Assembly (NCBI RefSeq): GCF_002916655.1
Contig: NZ_PPSM01000006.1
Span: forward strand, 1-64,000
Reading direction: 5' to 3'
Source: Novosphingobium sp. HII-3
Lineage (GTDB): Bacteria; Pseudomonadota; Alphaproteobacteria; Sphingomonadales; Sphingomonadaceae
Length of the DNA: 64,000 bases
A model generated the notes under the pieces. It did not search any database. It saw nothing but the letters and a program-made list of their open reading frames with translations, and was not told where the DNA came from. The translations under genes were made by a program, and so were the position numbers. The number at the start of each line of letters is the position of its first letter. Positions within the stretch are counted from its first letter, which is position 1. Positions 33,651 through 42,368 of this stretch are shown here, piece by piece.

Positions 33651-34620
33651 GGGGATCTCCGTCGATTTGAAGGGCGTGGAAGCGCTGGAGCCAGGTCTCC
33701 AGCGTGGGTCTGGTTTCCAGGGGATGATGTGCCGCCATCTCCTGGAACCTCACGAGGGAGGTTGGCGCCGAGGCGATGATGCTGTCGATTTCGGCCTCCG
33801 GCAGGAGCCGTTCCTCGCGGATGAAGTCGGTCATCCGGCCCGGGCGCGTCTTCGTTGCTCTGCGCCAGAGACCTTCGACAGTGCGGAGCCGCGGCGCGGC
33901 GCGTGCCTCGATCAGGACGATCATGCGCAGCCAATAATCAGGGAGCGCCCGCACCTCGTCGATCTTCATCGCAGTGCAGAACACACAAGATGATTTCGGA
34001 GGCACGGGCAGGCCTGCGGCGCGGATACGATCTTCGCAAGCCGGTCGGTCCCATCGCCATTCGCGGAGCGGATAGCGGTTGTCGAACAAGGGATCGTGGA
34101 TCGTCGCGGCATGGGCGTAGCGTTGCCCGTCGCGCCTACCGGCATCGTAGCCGATGTAGCGGATCACCTTGTCGCCGCGAGCCCAGGCTTCGAGCGCGGG
34201 CCCCCAGGCCTTGATGAAGGCCTCCTGCGGAGCGGCTTTATATTTCAGGCTGCAACTGCTCCGGCCGAACGCGATGCTCGGCAGACAGCCGTTCGTGAGC
34301 AACGATCCGGCTAGGTCAGCATAGGGTGGATGGTGCTTGAAGCGCTTGGTGACGTAGCGCACGACGTGGAACTCGATATCGTGGCGCGCCATCCATTCGC
34401 GCATCATTTCGAGGTACGCGTAAGTCTCCGGTTTCTCGGCGCCAGGGTCGGCGGTCAGCACCAGGTCGGGTTTCCGGCCTTGGTGAACGAGTTCGATCAG
34501 CATGGCGGTTGAATCGACCCCGACGCCGTAAGACAGGACAGTTGGCGCTTGCGCGAGCTGTAGATAGTCGATCGAGCGCGGGGATCGCCTTGGACCCGGC
34601 AAAGCCTGTGCGGCGATCAT
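33595..34620 (-). CDS. PP-loop (PAPS reductase / alpha-hydrolase-like) protein
   Basis: A 341-residue protein with the PP-loop motif SYGVGVDSTAM (about 30-40), a partner strand DLVLTADPGAEKPETY and cysteines at C123 (SSCSLKYK) and C212/C215 (SSCVFCTAMK), a pattern that can hold a metal or iron-sulphur cluster. PP-loop enzymes adenylate a substrate; relatives include PAPS reductase, DndC and QueC-like enzymes. Plasmid and phage homologues are uncharacterised. The ATG overlaps the upstream DUF5983 stop (ATGA). A link to DNA modification is suggested by the nearby DpdA-like gene, but that is inference. Confidence 0.82.
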   Translation of the reverse strand: MIAAQALPGPRRSPRSIDYLQLAQAPTVLSYGVGVDSTAMLIELVHQGRKPDLVLTADPGAEKPETYAYLEMMREWMARHDIEFHVVRYVTKRFKHHPPYADLAGSLLTNGCLPSIAFGRSSCSLKYKAAPQEAFIKAWGPALEAWARGDKVIRYIGYDAGRRDGQRYAHAATIHDPLFDNRYPLREWRWDRPACEDRIRAAGLPVPPKSSCVFCTAMKIDEVRALPDYWLRMIVLIEARAAPRLRTVEGLWRRATKTRPGRMTDFIREERLLPEAEIDSIIASAPTSLVRFQEMAAHHPLETRPTLETWLQRFHALQIDGDPHEQASHEPVDAHQHRRAA

Positions 34621-34910
34621 GCCGGCACCGACTGGGCATCCCAGTCGTACTCAGGGAGTTCGTCGAGCGTGGATGCGTCGCAATCCCACATGATCCACTC
34701 GCACCGCTCGCGCTTGGCGACGTGGATCGCGGAGCGGATCTCGGCCGGAACGTCTTGCGCCTCGATGATGCCGACGTCGTCGCAGACGTACATGAACCAG
34801 CCATAGTCGCCCTTTTCGAAGCATGCCCAAGCGCACTGGGGCATCCAGTCCCGAGCGGTTCGCGGGCTCATGTTTGCGGTGCTAAGCACCAGCATCTTTG
34901 CCGTTTCCAT
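34617..34910 (-). CDS. DUF5983 family protein
   Basis: A 97-residue protein: METAKMLVLSTANMSPRTAR, CAWACFEKGDYGWFMYVCDD, CEWIMWDCDASTLDELPEYD. This fits DUF5983 (short plasmid proteins, unknown function). AGGA lies 7 nt upstream of the ATG at 34910. The longer frame to 35069 has no site. Confidence 0.75.
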   Translation of the reverse strand: METAKMLVLSTANMSPRTARDWMPQCAWACFEKGDYGWFMYVCDDVGIIEAQDVPAEIRSAIHVAKRERCEWIMWDCDASTLDELPEYDWDAQSVPA

Positions 34911-34924
34911 GTGTGCTTCCTGTT

Positions 34925-35641
34925 CTATCGGGAGGGGGCGATACGTGCGGCGGCGCGCTGGGCGCGGTACTGCTCGAGTATCGCTCCCTGCTGGGTGACC
35001 ACTTCGGTCAGGTGCCGATGAAGATCGGGGCATGGCTGCGATGCCCGGCTGTTCCGGGCGAGCAGCCACCGGGCATCCTCAAGGGTGAGACGGTTCTCGC
35101 GCTGGCGAGCATAGACAGCTTCCTCAAGCTCGTGCGCGCCGCTGAGGATCCTCACCGCACGCTCGGTGATCTCGGGCGGTCCGGCGTTGACGATTGCCCA
35201 AGCCGGATGGGTTTGGCGTACCGCGGCGATCCCGGCATCGGACGGCCTCATCTTCAACTTGTAGATCTGTTCGTCGTCGCCGATCCGCAGGATACTGGCC
35301 TTCAGGAGCCGACTGAGCTGCCGCTCGGCTTGGCGGCGGTCGATAAGACGCGCCACAAGCAGTTCCAGATCGCAGGCGTGGCCGCAGTCGTAGGGTGCCC
35401 GTTTCGCTGGATCGGGCTCGAGAGGCCCATCGGGCGGTTCGTGCGCGGCGAGCCAGGTGTCGATCGCAGCAAGGTCAGGACCGTCATAACCCTTTATCGG
35501 GTTGAAACTGTCGGCCGCGCCGTGACCACTGTTGTGCGCGTGGAAGGCGCGTTGCCCATCGACCAGGATCGTGGCGGTGTAGGCGGTGGTCTCCTGCGAG
35601 AAGGCCGGCGCCAGCTTCAACTGGTGCAGTTGGATTTGCAT
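34925..35641 (-). CDS. Plasmid accessory protein, unknown
   Basis: About 238 residues starting MQIQLHQLKLAPAFSQETTA, with AAGGA 7 nt upstream of the ATG at 35641. N-terminal third is beta-rich (TATILVDGQRAFHAHNSGHG, ADSFNPIKGYDGPDLAAIDT); the remainder is helical. Tightly packed with its neighbours, so in one operon with DUF5983 and the PP-loop gene. No family recognised. Confidence 0.7.
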   Translation of the reverse strand: MQIQLHQLKLAPAFSQETTAYTATILVDGQRAFHAHNSGHGAADSFNPIKGYDGPDLAAIDTWLAAHEPPDGPLEPDPAKRAPYDCGHACDLELLVARLIDRRQAERQLSRLLKASILRIGDDEQIYKLKMRPSDAGIAAVRQTHPAWAIVNAGPPEITERAVRILSGAHELEEAVYARQRENRLTLEDARWLLARNSRASQPCPDLHRHLTEVVTQQGAILEQYRAQRAAARIAPSR

Positions 35642-35666
35642 CGGATGTTCCTTCGGCGGTGGAATG

Positions 35667-36998
35667 TCAGAATGGGAGGCCGGCGCTGAGCCGGGTGGCG
35701 CCACCAAAGCGGCGCAGGGCCTGCGTCATTTCCTGGCGCAGCTTTGCTTTGCTGGAGACGCATATGTCCGCGCTGAGCGGCGCGTGGTCGGCAGTGACAA
35801 AGCCCTCCGCTCGGCTGGCGTCGCCCATGCTGACCCGGATAAGGTGGCCTCGCTCGGGGGCGGGCCCTGCATACCGCACGGTGAACTCGCCGAGCTTGGC
35901 CGACAGTCCTTTCGCGGCTTTGCTCCAGCGGATGTGGCCTGCGCCGATGTTCTGGCCGGGCAGGCGGCCGCGATCGAGCCAGGTGGCAAGGTGGGCGCGC
36001 TGCTGCAGCGGTGTGTTGCGGGTGCGCTCCATGGTGCGCAGCACCGGAATGGCATCGCTGAACGCGTCCAGGACGCGCAGGTACTCGCCCTGCGCGGTCA
36101 CCAGAAGATCGTCGATTTCGCGGCTCGCGAGAAGTGATCGCAGTATATCGCCCTGATGGGCGTCAGCGATCAGTTCATCTGCCTGCGCCTTCGTCATTGT
36201 TGTCGAACAGGTGCTGCACCTCTCGGCATCCACAAAGCCGGCCTTGGTCGTGAGGACGATGATGGTCGCCGTGTCGTTTGACCGCTCGCGGATAAGATCG
36301 ATGGCGGGAGACCTCCGGGATGGTTGGCCATCGCGACCGGGCGGAGGCTGCAGGTCGAGCTCGGTCAGAATCACCGCGCGGCGCTGCCAGGAAACCGGCC
36401 GGTGGGTGTCCTGCGGCAGTGGCCAGAGGCTTGGGCGTAGCTTGCCGCTCAGCGGCTGTGCCGCTTCCGGCAGGGCAGCGTCCCGGACTGCAGCGGCGAT
36501 GTTGGCTCGGCGCGCAGCATCGAAGACGTCGCCTGTATCACCGCCGCCATCGGCGAAGCCGTGGTCGTAGGCGGCACGCAGTTGCACGGCCGCTTGCCTG
36601 CGGGTCGGCGTGCCGGGACGGTGTTCCCATCCCGCCGTCGCGGCGTACCAGCCCTGGGCGTACTGCACTGAGCAGTCCCACTCGTAGCCGTGCTCGTCGC
36701 GAGCGCGGATCACCGCTTCGTCCTGTGCATTCGCCTCGCCGTTCTCGACCTGGCGCCGCGTGAAGGCGAAGTTCGTCGCTTGGCGTTCGGCCTCGCTGCG
36801 TTCGCTCATCGCTTCGAAGATCGGCCGCATCGCGATCGTACGCTCCCGGGTGCGCGCCATGCGCGCGTCGGCGGGTGCGTCGATCGCGAGGTCCGGGAAG
36901 TCGCGCCAAGCCTTCGCCAGAGCGTCGGCCTCGGCTGCGCTGCGTCCTCGCGCGAGCCACGTCGCCGGCTCGGTGACGGCGAGGGTGTTGTGATTCAT
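35667..36998 (-). CDS. Large plasmid accessory protein, unknown
   Basis: A 443-residue protein (MNHNTLAVTEPATWLARGRS to GGATRLSAGLPF) with GGGAG about 8 nt upstream. It contains a two-cysteine segment (AERCSTCSTTMTKAQADELI) and a conserved-looking C-terminal part (IRWSKAAKGLSAKLGEFTVR). No family recognised. Head of the leftward run down to 33351; a weak purine-rich block lies at 37042-37075. Confidence 0.7.
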   Translation of the reverse strand: MNHNTLAVTEPATWLARGRSAAEADALAKAWRDFPDLAIDAPADARMARTRERTIAMRPIFEAMSERSEAERQATNFAFTRRQVENGEANAQDEAVIRARDEHGYEWDCSVQYAQGWYAATAGWEHRPGTPTRRQAAVQLRAAYDHGFADGGGDTGDVFDAARRANIAAAVRDAALPEAAQPLSGKLRPSLWPLPQDTHRPVSWQRRAVILTELDLQPPPGRDGQPSRRSPAIDLIRERSNDTATIIVLTTKAGFVDAERCSTCSTTMTKAQADELIADAHQGDILRSLLASREIDDLLVTAQGEYLRVLDAFSDAIPVLRTMERTRNTPLQQRAHLATWLDRGRLPGQNIGAGHIRWSKAAKGLSAKLGEFTVRYAGPAPERGHLIRVSMGDASRAEGFVTADHAPLSADICVSSKAKLRQEMTQALRRFGGATRLSAGLPF

Positions 36999-37041
36999 GT
37001 GGGTGGCTCCCGATTCTTCGCGCCTGAAATCAGACGCGCTC

Positions 37042-37075
37042 GGTCCTCCCTTCCCTCTCCACCTTTCTCAGGCGG
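37042..37075 (-). promoter_or_regulatory. Recurrent purine-rich leader motif, copy 7 (weak)
   Basis: Minus strand AAAGGTGGAGAGGGAAGGGA, overlapping the end of the DpdA-like gene; about 50 nt before the start at 36998. Confidence 0.35.
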
Positions 37076-38078
37076 CTTGCCGCCGATCGGCGTAGAGGTC
37101 GGCTGCCCATTGCTCGATCCATGCCTCGGTGAGCTGGTCGTGGTCGAGGTCACCGGTCTCGATCAGCGCGCAGATCTCGGCGCGGGCATCCTCGATCGCC
37201 GCGTTCCAGGGATCGCCCGGCGGTAATGCCGGGGTTGCCCGAGTGGCGGGCGGGAGCAGTCGCTCTGCGGCGCAGGCCGCACGACGCTGTTTCAGGAACC
37301 ATCGCGTCATGTGCTGCGCAACGAGCGCGTCGGTCTTGGGCACGCCGCGGCGCAAGGCGTCTTGCCGCGCGGCAATCCCGTAAGCCTGGGAATCGATGCT
37401 GGCGATCCGCCGCTCGAACGGTCGCAAGAAGGGTAAGGCAGAGCCTTTCACGCCGAAGCAATGCAGTCGGACGCCGGCCGACAGGATGCGGTCAAGATGC
37501 TCGACGACGGCGATCAGACCTTCCGAGCCTCGGATTTCCCGCCGGCACATGGAGCCGACACCGACGATCCGCCCGGGCAGCACCGACCAGGCGAGGGCAT
37601 CGGCACAGCGCTCGTAATCTTCGGGGGTTCGGCCCTGCAGAACGGGCATCAGCCGGTCGGCGGTCCCGGCGTCCTCGGCTCGGCGCCGGGTTTCCCGGTT
37701 AGCGCCGATGGTCCGCGAAAGCCGTCCCTGCACGGCAACTCGGTCGGTCGCGATTTCGGCCTCGCAAGGATAGTCGAAGCTCGCGAACAGGCGAAACGCG
37801 TGAGCAGCTGCCAGCAAAAGATAGTCGTCGATCGTCCAGGGAAAGCCGCGGTAGACGACATGGCTGGTGAAGCCGTTGCAATCGAGCAGCGCATCGACAT
37901 GGGCTGGCAAATTGCGCAGCTGCGCAAAGTCCCAACCCGTCCAACGACGGTCACCGTCCTCGCGCTGCCACTTGGCAAGAGCGCTGGCCGAGACGAGTAC
38001 CGTGGCCTTGAGCGACAGGGCACGCCGGAGGATGGGGCCTCGCCGCAGATGCGGCAGGCCCTAGGCAATCTCGATCAT
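37068..38078 (-). pseudogene. DpdA/tRNA-guanine transglycosylase-like gene with an in-frame amber codon
   Basis: The frame from ATG 38078 (GAGG 7 nt upstream) reads MIEIA, then TAG at 38061-38063, then 330 open codons. Body motifs fit the TGT / DpdA base-exchange family: VLVSASALAKWQ, FASFDYPCEAEIATD, ADRLMPVLQGRTPEDYERCA, GRIVGVGSMCRREIRGSEGL, GVRLHCFGVKGSALPFLRPF, IASIDSQAYGIAARQ. DpdA inserts 7-deazaguanine bases into DNA; TGT does so in tRNA. The amber codon may be a Tyr-to-stop mutation. The only usable internal start is a TTG at 37910, which would drop the first strand of the fold. Coupled to the upstream gene. Confidence 0.75.
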
Positions 38079-38087
38079 GGCGGTGCC

Positions 38088-38711
38088 TCACCGGGTCATG
38101 CCAGGTGGGCAGTCGATCAACTCGGCGTTCAGGCTTGCGAACGAGGCGGGCTCCGTTCGCTCTTCGTAGGCCTTGGCGTCCACCAGCGCATACTGTCGGG
38201 CGCTCTCGTATTTGGCATGGCCGAGGTGATCCACCGATCGGACGACTGAGCCGACGACGCCGGTCTTGCCTTCCGGCACCCAGTCCGCCCAGCTGCCCCA
38301 AGCGGCGGTGACGCACAGTTCTCCGATGCAGGCCTGGTAGGCGCGGCGGCGCTTCAGGACATAGGACTCATCCTGGGTGACCGCTTCGCCGGTGAAGGCG
38401 GCGAAGGCATCGGGGTGCCAGCACCTGACGCAGTCGCGGGCGAGAGCGATGTGCGCCGCAGGCAGCTTCGAATGTTCCTGGAACTCGGTCTCGAAAGCGA
38501 GGACAACGTGCGACCAGTTGACGTCCTCCTCGTAGGAGCCGCCCTCGATCCGGAGCGCGTCAGGCATGGCCTCCTGCCGTTCGCCGGACAGGATCAGGCC
38601 GCCGTGCGAGGCAGTCAAGACCGACCAAATGCCGGGCAGGATCTCCTCGGCTTCCTCGATCGCATCCCACTCGGAGCACTGCGGGCGGGGCATGTGAGCA
38701 AAATTCTTCAT
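38088..38711 (-). CDS. DUF7007-like plasmid protein
   Basis: About 207 residues starting MKNFAHMPRPQCSEWDAIEE. Residues 20-80 (EEILPGIWSVLTASHGGLIL, SGERQEAMPDALRIEGGSYE, EDVNWSHVVLAFE) fit the DUF7007 pattern as I remember it (EIAPGI...STxSHGG...LS.ER...EED..W..VVLAF). Function unknown. AAGGA lies 7 nt upstream of the ATG at 38711. Purine motif at 38734-38761. The stop is 9 nt before the DpdA-like start. Confidence 0.75.
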   Translation of the reverse strand: MKNFAHMPRPQCSEWDAIEEAEEILPGIWSVLTASHGGLILSGERQEAMPDALRIEGGSYEEDVNWSHVVLAFETEFQEHSKLPAAHIALARDCVRCWHPDAFAAFTGEAVTQDESYVLKRRRAYQACIGELCVTAAWGSWADWVPEGKTGVVGSVVRSVDHLGHAKYESARQYALVDAKAYEERTEPASFASLNAELIDCPPGMTR

Positions 38712-38733
38712 GACGATATCCTTGTTGAGTTCG

Positions 38734-38761
38734 TCATTACCCTCCCCCTCCCCTTTACTGC
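38734..38761 (-). promoter_or_regulatory. Recurrent purine-rich leader motif, copy 8 (best match)
   Basis: Minus strand AAAGGGGAGGGGGAGGGTAA; G5 run at 38744-38748, about 33 nt before the start at 38711. Confidence 0.55.
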
Positions 38762-38828
38762 CCCACAGCGGAGTTCGCCTGCCGGCTTGATGTATCGTCG
38801 CCCGATGGCGACGCCCTGGGGGCAGAGG

Positions 38829-38863
38829 ATAAAAAAAAAGGGCCGGCCCTGAGGCCAGCCCTA
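38829..38863 (-). terminator. Strong rho-independent terminator
   Basis: Minus strand AGGGCTGGCC-TCAG-GGCCGGCCCT then nine T. It ends the transcript of the gene at 38972-40264. Confidence 0.88.
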
Positions 38864-38971
38864 TGAAAAGTTTGGGAGAGGATGCCTGAAAGGCACGCCA
38901 CATATGCTTACCTATACGTCATGCTGCAAGTGCGAAAGAAGGGTAACTTCGTTGCGTGGTTCGCAACTCAC

Positions 38972-40264
38972 TCACGCTTCGTCGATCATCTGTTCCAATC
39001 GATCCAGGAAGTCGCTGTCGCCGAGCTGGTGCGTTCCGACGCTGAGAGTGCGGTGATATTCCTCGAAGCGGCGCCGCTCCTCAGCCTTCATGTCGAGGTA
39101 TTGTGGGGTCCGCTCGCGCAAGAGCTGGATTGCAAAGTCGGCCTCGAGCCCCGTCCTGAAATCAAGAAAGGCGACGATGGCATCGGGCCGTACCATGCCG
39201 GCCTGGGTCACGATGTCGAACAGGGGTCGCTTGACTGCGACCTGCACGCCCTTGCGTCGCATGTGATATTGAAAGCTGACGAGCTGATCGAGGAGCGTAC
39301 GATCCTCGTGTCGGTCGATCGGGATGAACCGATTGCCCTTGAAAACCGGCTGCGCATAGGCGCGCAGCGGCAAGTAGCCCTTGCGCGGATTGTGCTCGCC
39401 GACGACGGCCAGGACGATGAACGGCGGTTCGACCTTGGCGCGGATGATGCCGGTGTGCTGGATACGGTTGCGGATCTTGAGATCGCCAAGCCCGGTGTGG
39501 ACGGTGGTGCCCGAGATCTCGTGTGCTTCCAGCAGCAGGAAGGCCTGCGGCGCGAAGTCGCCCGGCCATTGTGTTTCGGCCTTGCGCAGGCGGGCATGGA
39601 CGCGGCGCGCTTCCCAGTCCTTCACGTTAAAATAGAGGTGATCCTGCAGCTTCACGCGCGGCGCGATCAGGAACCGGCCTGCCGCCTCGCGGATGCGGGC
39701 GAACTCGTCGCGCAGGCCGTGCTCGGGCCGGCCTTGTGGCGGTAGTGCCGGCAGGACGTTCGTGTGGGCGGCTTCGAGCAGCATCCACAGCAATCGGCCG
39801 AGCCGCGGGATCGAGACACTGCGGCTGCGATCGTCGGGTTCCTCGTCGTCGGGCTGCTGGGCGAGTTTCTCAGGCGCCTTCTTGTGCGCGTTGAACAGGC
39901 CCTTGGGAAACTCGATCTCGAACAGGCTGTCGCCTGGACGTTCCCTGATCCGGTCGGGCGCCTGCGGGAGATAGAACGGGCAGCGCCGCTTATGCAGTGG
40001 ACGGCTCGTCAGGCGCCGCAAGTAGTAGGTCTCGGCTTCGGAGAGGTATGCCGGGCTGGTGAGCGGCGGAGGCTGCGTGTCGCCAAGGCAACCACACGCG
40101 ATCCATTGCTCGTTCTCGCGCGCGATCGTCACCAGGGTGACCGACGCGCGATGGTCGGCGTCGCTACCCTTGCCCGAGTACCAGCGCACAAGAGCTGCCT
40201 GCACACTGCCGGGTACATCCCGGCGTGCAGACAGCCCGTTCGTGTCGCGTGGTACTAGCCACAT
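38972..40264 (-). CDS. Plasmid accessory protein, possibly DUF1173-like
   Basis: A 430-residue protein. The N-terminal segment WIACGCLGDTQPP ... YYLRRLTSRPLHKRRCPFYL has spaced Cys and His residues that could bind zinc and recalls the start of DUF1173 proteins (uncertain). The C-terminal part (VQVAVKRPLFDIVTQAGMVR, PDAIVAFLDFRTG) looks like a beta-rich nuclease-like core but no catalytic set is certain. Transcribed divergently from the gene at 40328 with a 63-bp spacer, and closed by a strong terminator. Confidence 0.7.
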   Translation of the reverse strand: MWLVPRDTNGLSARRDVPGSVQAALVRWYSGKGSDADHRASVTLVTIARENEQWIACGCLGDTQPPPLTSPAYLSEAETYYLRRLTSRPLHKRRCPFYLPQAPDRIRERPGDSLFEIEFPKGLFNAHKKAPEKLAQQPDDEEPDDRSRSVSIPRLGRLLWMLLEAAHTNVLPALPPQGRPEHGLRDEFARIREAAGRFLIAPRVKLQDHLYFNVKDWEARRVHARLRKAETQWPGDFAPQAFLLLEAHEISGTTVHTGLGDLKIRNRIQHTGIIRAKVEPPFIVLAVVGEHNPRKGYLPLRAYAQPVFKGNRFIPIDRHEDRTLLDQLVSFQYHMRRKGVQVAVKRPLFDIVTQAGMVRPDAIVAFLDFRTGLEADFAIQLLRERTPQYLDMKAEERRRFEEYHRTLSVGTHQLGDSDFLDRLEQMIDEA

Positions 40265-40327
40265 ACTTCAAACAACCTCTTGCAGCGGGTGTTTGTTCTT
40301 GGTACGTTCTCACGATAGGAGAGTAAC

Positions 40328-40825
40328 ATGACCAAGAAGTTCGAGATTGGCCGGTTCGACCTTGATATTCAACTCAGGGATGAAGCGCTCGACCCGCTCA
40401 ACACGCCGGCGCGGCGCATGGTCGCCAACGCGTCAATCGGCGTCGAGCCGTTCGATGCGTATTACTCCACGCGTGAGTTGCGCGAAGCGGTCGAGGGCGT
40501 TTTCCAAGGCGAGCCTGGCGCCAAGAAGCGTCTGGCCCGGATCCTCGGAACCGAGTGCGACGACTACCAGCGCTGCCTCTACTATCAGCTGGCGGGGCGC
40601 GGCATCGTTCAGATGCTCGAGACACTGGGCTGGCTTGAGGAGATCCTCGCCAAGCGTACCGTCGTTTCGGCCGATCTGTTTCGGGCCAAGACCTGGCCGG
40701 CGACCATGGTCAACCCCTACGTCGCCGCGCAGCCTGACGGGCCGCTGGTCAGCGCCGATCCCAACTTCGAGGAAGGTCCGTCCTGGTATCTCGATCCCGA
40801 TCTTGGCGGCGTGATCGAGGAGTAA
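40328..40825 (+). CDS. Plasmid accessory protein, unknown
   Basis: A 165-residue acidic protein (MTKKFEIGRFDLDIQLRDEA, PARRMVANASIGVEPFDAYY, SWYLDPDLGGVIEE) with GGAG 6 nt upstream. One of the few rightward genes of the block. Its stop abuts the stop of the convergent gene at 40826. No family recognised. Confidence 0.72.
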   Translation: MTKKFEIGRFDLDIQLRDEALDPLNTPARRMVANASIGVEPFDAYYSTRELREAVEGVFQGEPGAKKRLARILGTECDDYQRCLYYQLAGRGIVQMLETLGWLEEILAKRTVVSADLFRAKTWPATMVNPYVAAQPDGPLVSADPNFEEGPSWYLDPDLGGVIEE

Positions 40826-41032
40826 TCAGACCGCTACGACTTCCAGCTCTACCGCGTCCTGCGGGCTTGTTTCGGTGGCCCTGACGACACGGTAGGGCTG
40901 CAGCCTGCAGGCGGTACGCACAACGGCGAACGGCAGGGCGGTGTCCTCGCACATCTGATGGGCGAGGCGATCGGCATTGGCACGGCTGCAGAGCAGCCGG
41001 CGGCGAGCGTCCAGGGCGGGTTGGGTCTGCAC
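40826..41032 (-). CDS. Small plasmid protein, unknown
   Basis: A 68-residue protein from a GTG start (QTQPALDARRRLLCSRANAD, VVRATETSPQDAVELEVVAV) with AAAGG about 10 nt upstream. Last gene of the leftward run from 43661. No family recognised. Confidence 0.5.
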   Translation of the reverse strand: MQTQPALDARRRLLCSRANADRLAHQMCEDTALPFAVVRTACRLQPYRVVRATETSPQDAVELEVVAV

Positions 41033-41046
41033 GGGAAATAAGCCTT

Positions 41047-41661
41047 TCAGGTGAAGATGGTGGGTGCGATCCTGCGCTCGCGCACGATCTCGAACTTGCG
41101 GTCGAGGAGGTCGCTAACGCGGTAGCGGCCACGGCCGTCGCTGCTGCTGAGCACGATGCGTCGGCCTTGGCGCGAGACACGCATCAGCTGGTGCTGGGAG
41201 TGGTCGCTGAATGAGATCGGTTGCGCAAACCGGATCAGCGCGCCGTCGGGCACATCGCGCTGGCGGCGCCGGAGCGTGGCGAAGCAGCGTCGGCGCCAGT
41301 CCAGCGCGTTCGGGTCGTTCGTCGACGTGAGACGCTCCAGGACCCGCAGCGGGCAAGCGGCCTCGCAAGGCCCCATGCTCTCGCTCATGTCCTTGTAGGC
41401 GAACACGAATCCGTCAGCGGCCTTGGGGTTCCAGCGCACCAGGCAGATGATGGCCGTCACCTCGCCGGGAACGTCATCCTCGTAACGCTGGACTGCGGCG
41501 TAATAGACCCGGTTCCCCGGACATGCGCTTTCCAGCACGCGATACCCATGTGCCGGCTGCTCATCGGCTTCGGCGCGCTCGTAGGTGAATTGCGCGTCGA
41601 GGTACTGCTTGGGGCTTGTGTGCCCGCCCATGCTGGCGAGCGGCATCGATAGCCATCCCAT
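41047..41661 (-). CDS. DUF6927 family protein
   Basis: A 204-residue protein with the characteristic start MGWLSMPLASMGGHTSPKQY and body segments ESACPGNRVYYAAVQRYEDD, ICLVRWNPKAADGFVFAYKD, MSESMGPCEAACPLRVLERL. These fit DUF6927, a plasmid-associated family of unknown function with conserved cysteines. GGAG lies 6 nt upstream of the ATG. Confidence 0.82.
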   Translation of the reverse strand: MGWLSMPLASMGGHTSPKQYLDAQFTYERAEADEQPAHGYRVLESACPGNRVYYAAVQRYEDDVPGEVTAIICLVRWNPKAADGFVFAYKDMSESMGPCEAACPLRVLERLTSTNDPNALDWRRRCFATLRRRQRDVPDGALIRFAQPISFSDHSQHQLMRVSRQGRRIVLSSSDGRGRYRVSDLLDRKFEIVRERRIAPTIFT

Positions 41662-41670
41662 GATGGTCTC

Positions 41671-42315
41671 CTACATGAGGGTCGATTGCGGGCCAGTCGG
41701 ATCGATCTTCAGGTGGCTGGCGATCTGGCGCGCGAGACCTGGTATGTCGGCGAGAGCGCCGGCACTGGCGTGGCGGACCTGATGCCCGGGCTTGCGCCAG
41801 TAGCGATGACGATAGGTCAGTGCCGGGGAGCCAAATCGCTCGACCGAAAGGCGCAGGTAAAGCGCCTGCCCTTCCAGCACGTAGTCGCCGGCGATCGCCG
41901 GATTGGGCGCCACGTAGTCGAGCCGGTAGTCGCCGCGGGTCAGGCCGAGTTCGGCCGCGATCTGGCGCACCGCGCGCTGACCTTCGCGTTTGAAGGCGCG
42001 CAGATCCTCGGGCAGGTAGTCGATGCCCTTTCGCAGCAGCGCGACGATCGCGGGCTTGTGCCGCAGTTCGGCAATGCGCGACATGCACGCTTCGCGCAAA
42101 GGGGCATCGTCCGGGTGTTCTTCAGCCAGCGATCCATCGGTCACACGGTTCAGCCGCTTGGCGAACAGCTGAACGGCCGGGTCGGTGGCGGGATCGTGGC
42201 CGGCGCGCTGCGCGTCGCTGGCCGCATCGTTCAGCGCGGCGATGCACGTCGCGAACGTCGTCAGGCCTTCGGGGTGAAGCGCGCGGCGGAACCGGAAATC
42301 GAGGTCGTATGACAA
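41671..42315 (-). CDS. Plasmid accessory protein, unknown
   Basis: About 214 residues. GGAGG lies 5 nt before a TTG at 42315 (then SYDLDFRFRRALHPEGLTTF), which I prefer; an in-frame ATG at 42327 overlaps the ribosome binding site. C-terminal half: EGQALYLRLSVERFGSPALT, YRHRYWRKPGHQVRHASAGA. No family recognised. Carries the purine motif in its leader (42341-42368). Confidence 0.68.
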   Translation of the reverse strand: MSYDLDFRFRRALHPEGLTTFATCIAALNDAASDAQRAGHDPATDPAVQLFAKRLNRVTDGSLAEEHPDDAPLREACMSRIAELRHKPAIVALLRKGIDYLPEDLRAFKREGQRAVRQIAAELGLTRGDYRLDYVAPNPAIAGDYVLEGQALYLRLSVERFGSPALTYRHRYWRKPGHQVRHASAGALADIPGLARQIASHLKIDPTGPQSTLM

Positions 42316-42340
42316 TGCAGCCTCCATCAGCTTGTTGGAC

Positions 42341-42368
42341 GCTGCTCCTCTCCCCCTCCCCTCCTCAG
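42341..42368 (-). promoter_or_regulatory. Recurrent purine-rich leader motif, copy 9
   Basis: Minus strand GAGGGGAGGGGGAGAGGAGC; G5 run at 42352-42356, about 37 nt before the TTG at 42315. Confidence 0.5.

Noticed and set aside
37649..38068. Minus-strand frame of 139 codons overlapping the DpdA-like gene.
   Set aside because: Out of frame with the conserved TGT-like sequence; arginine/serine-rich shadow.
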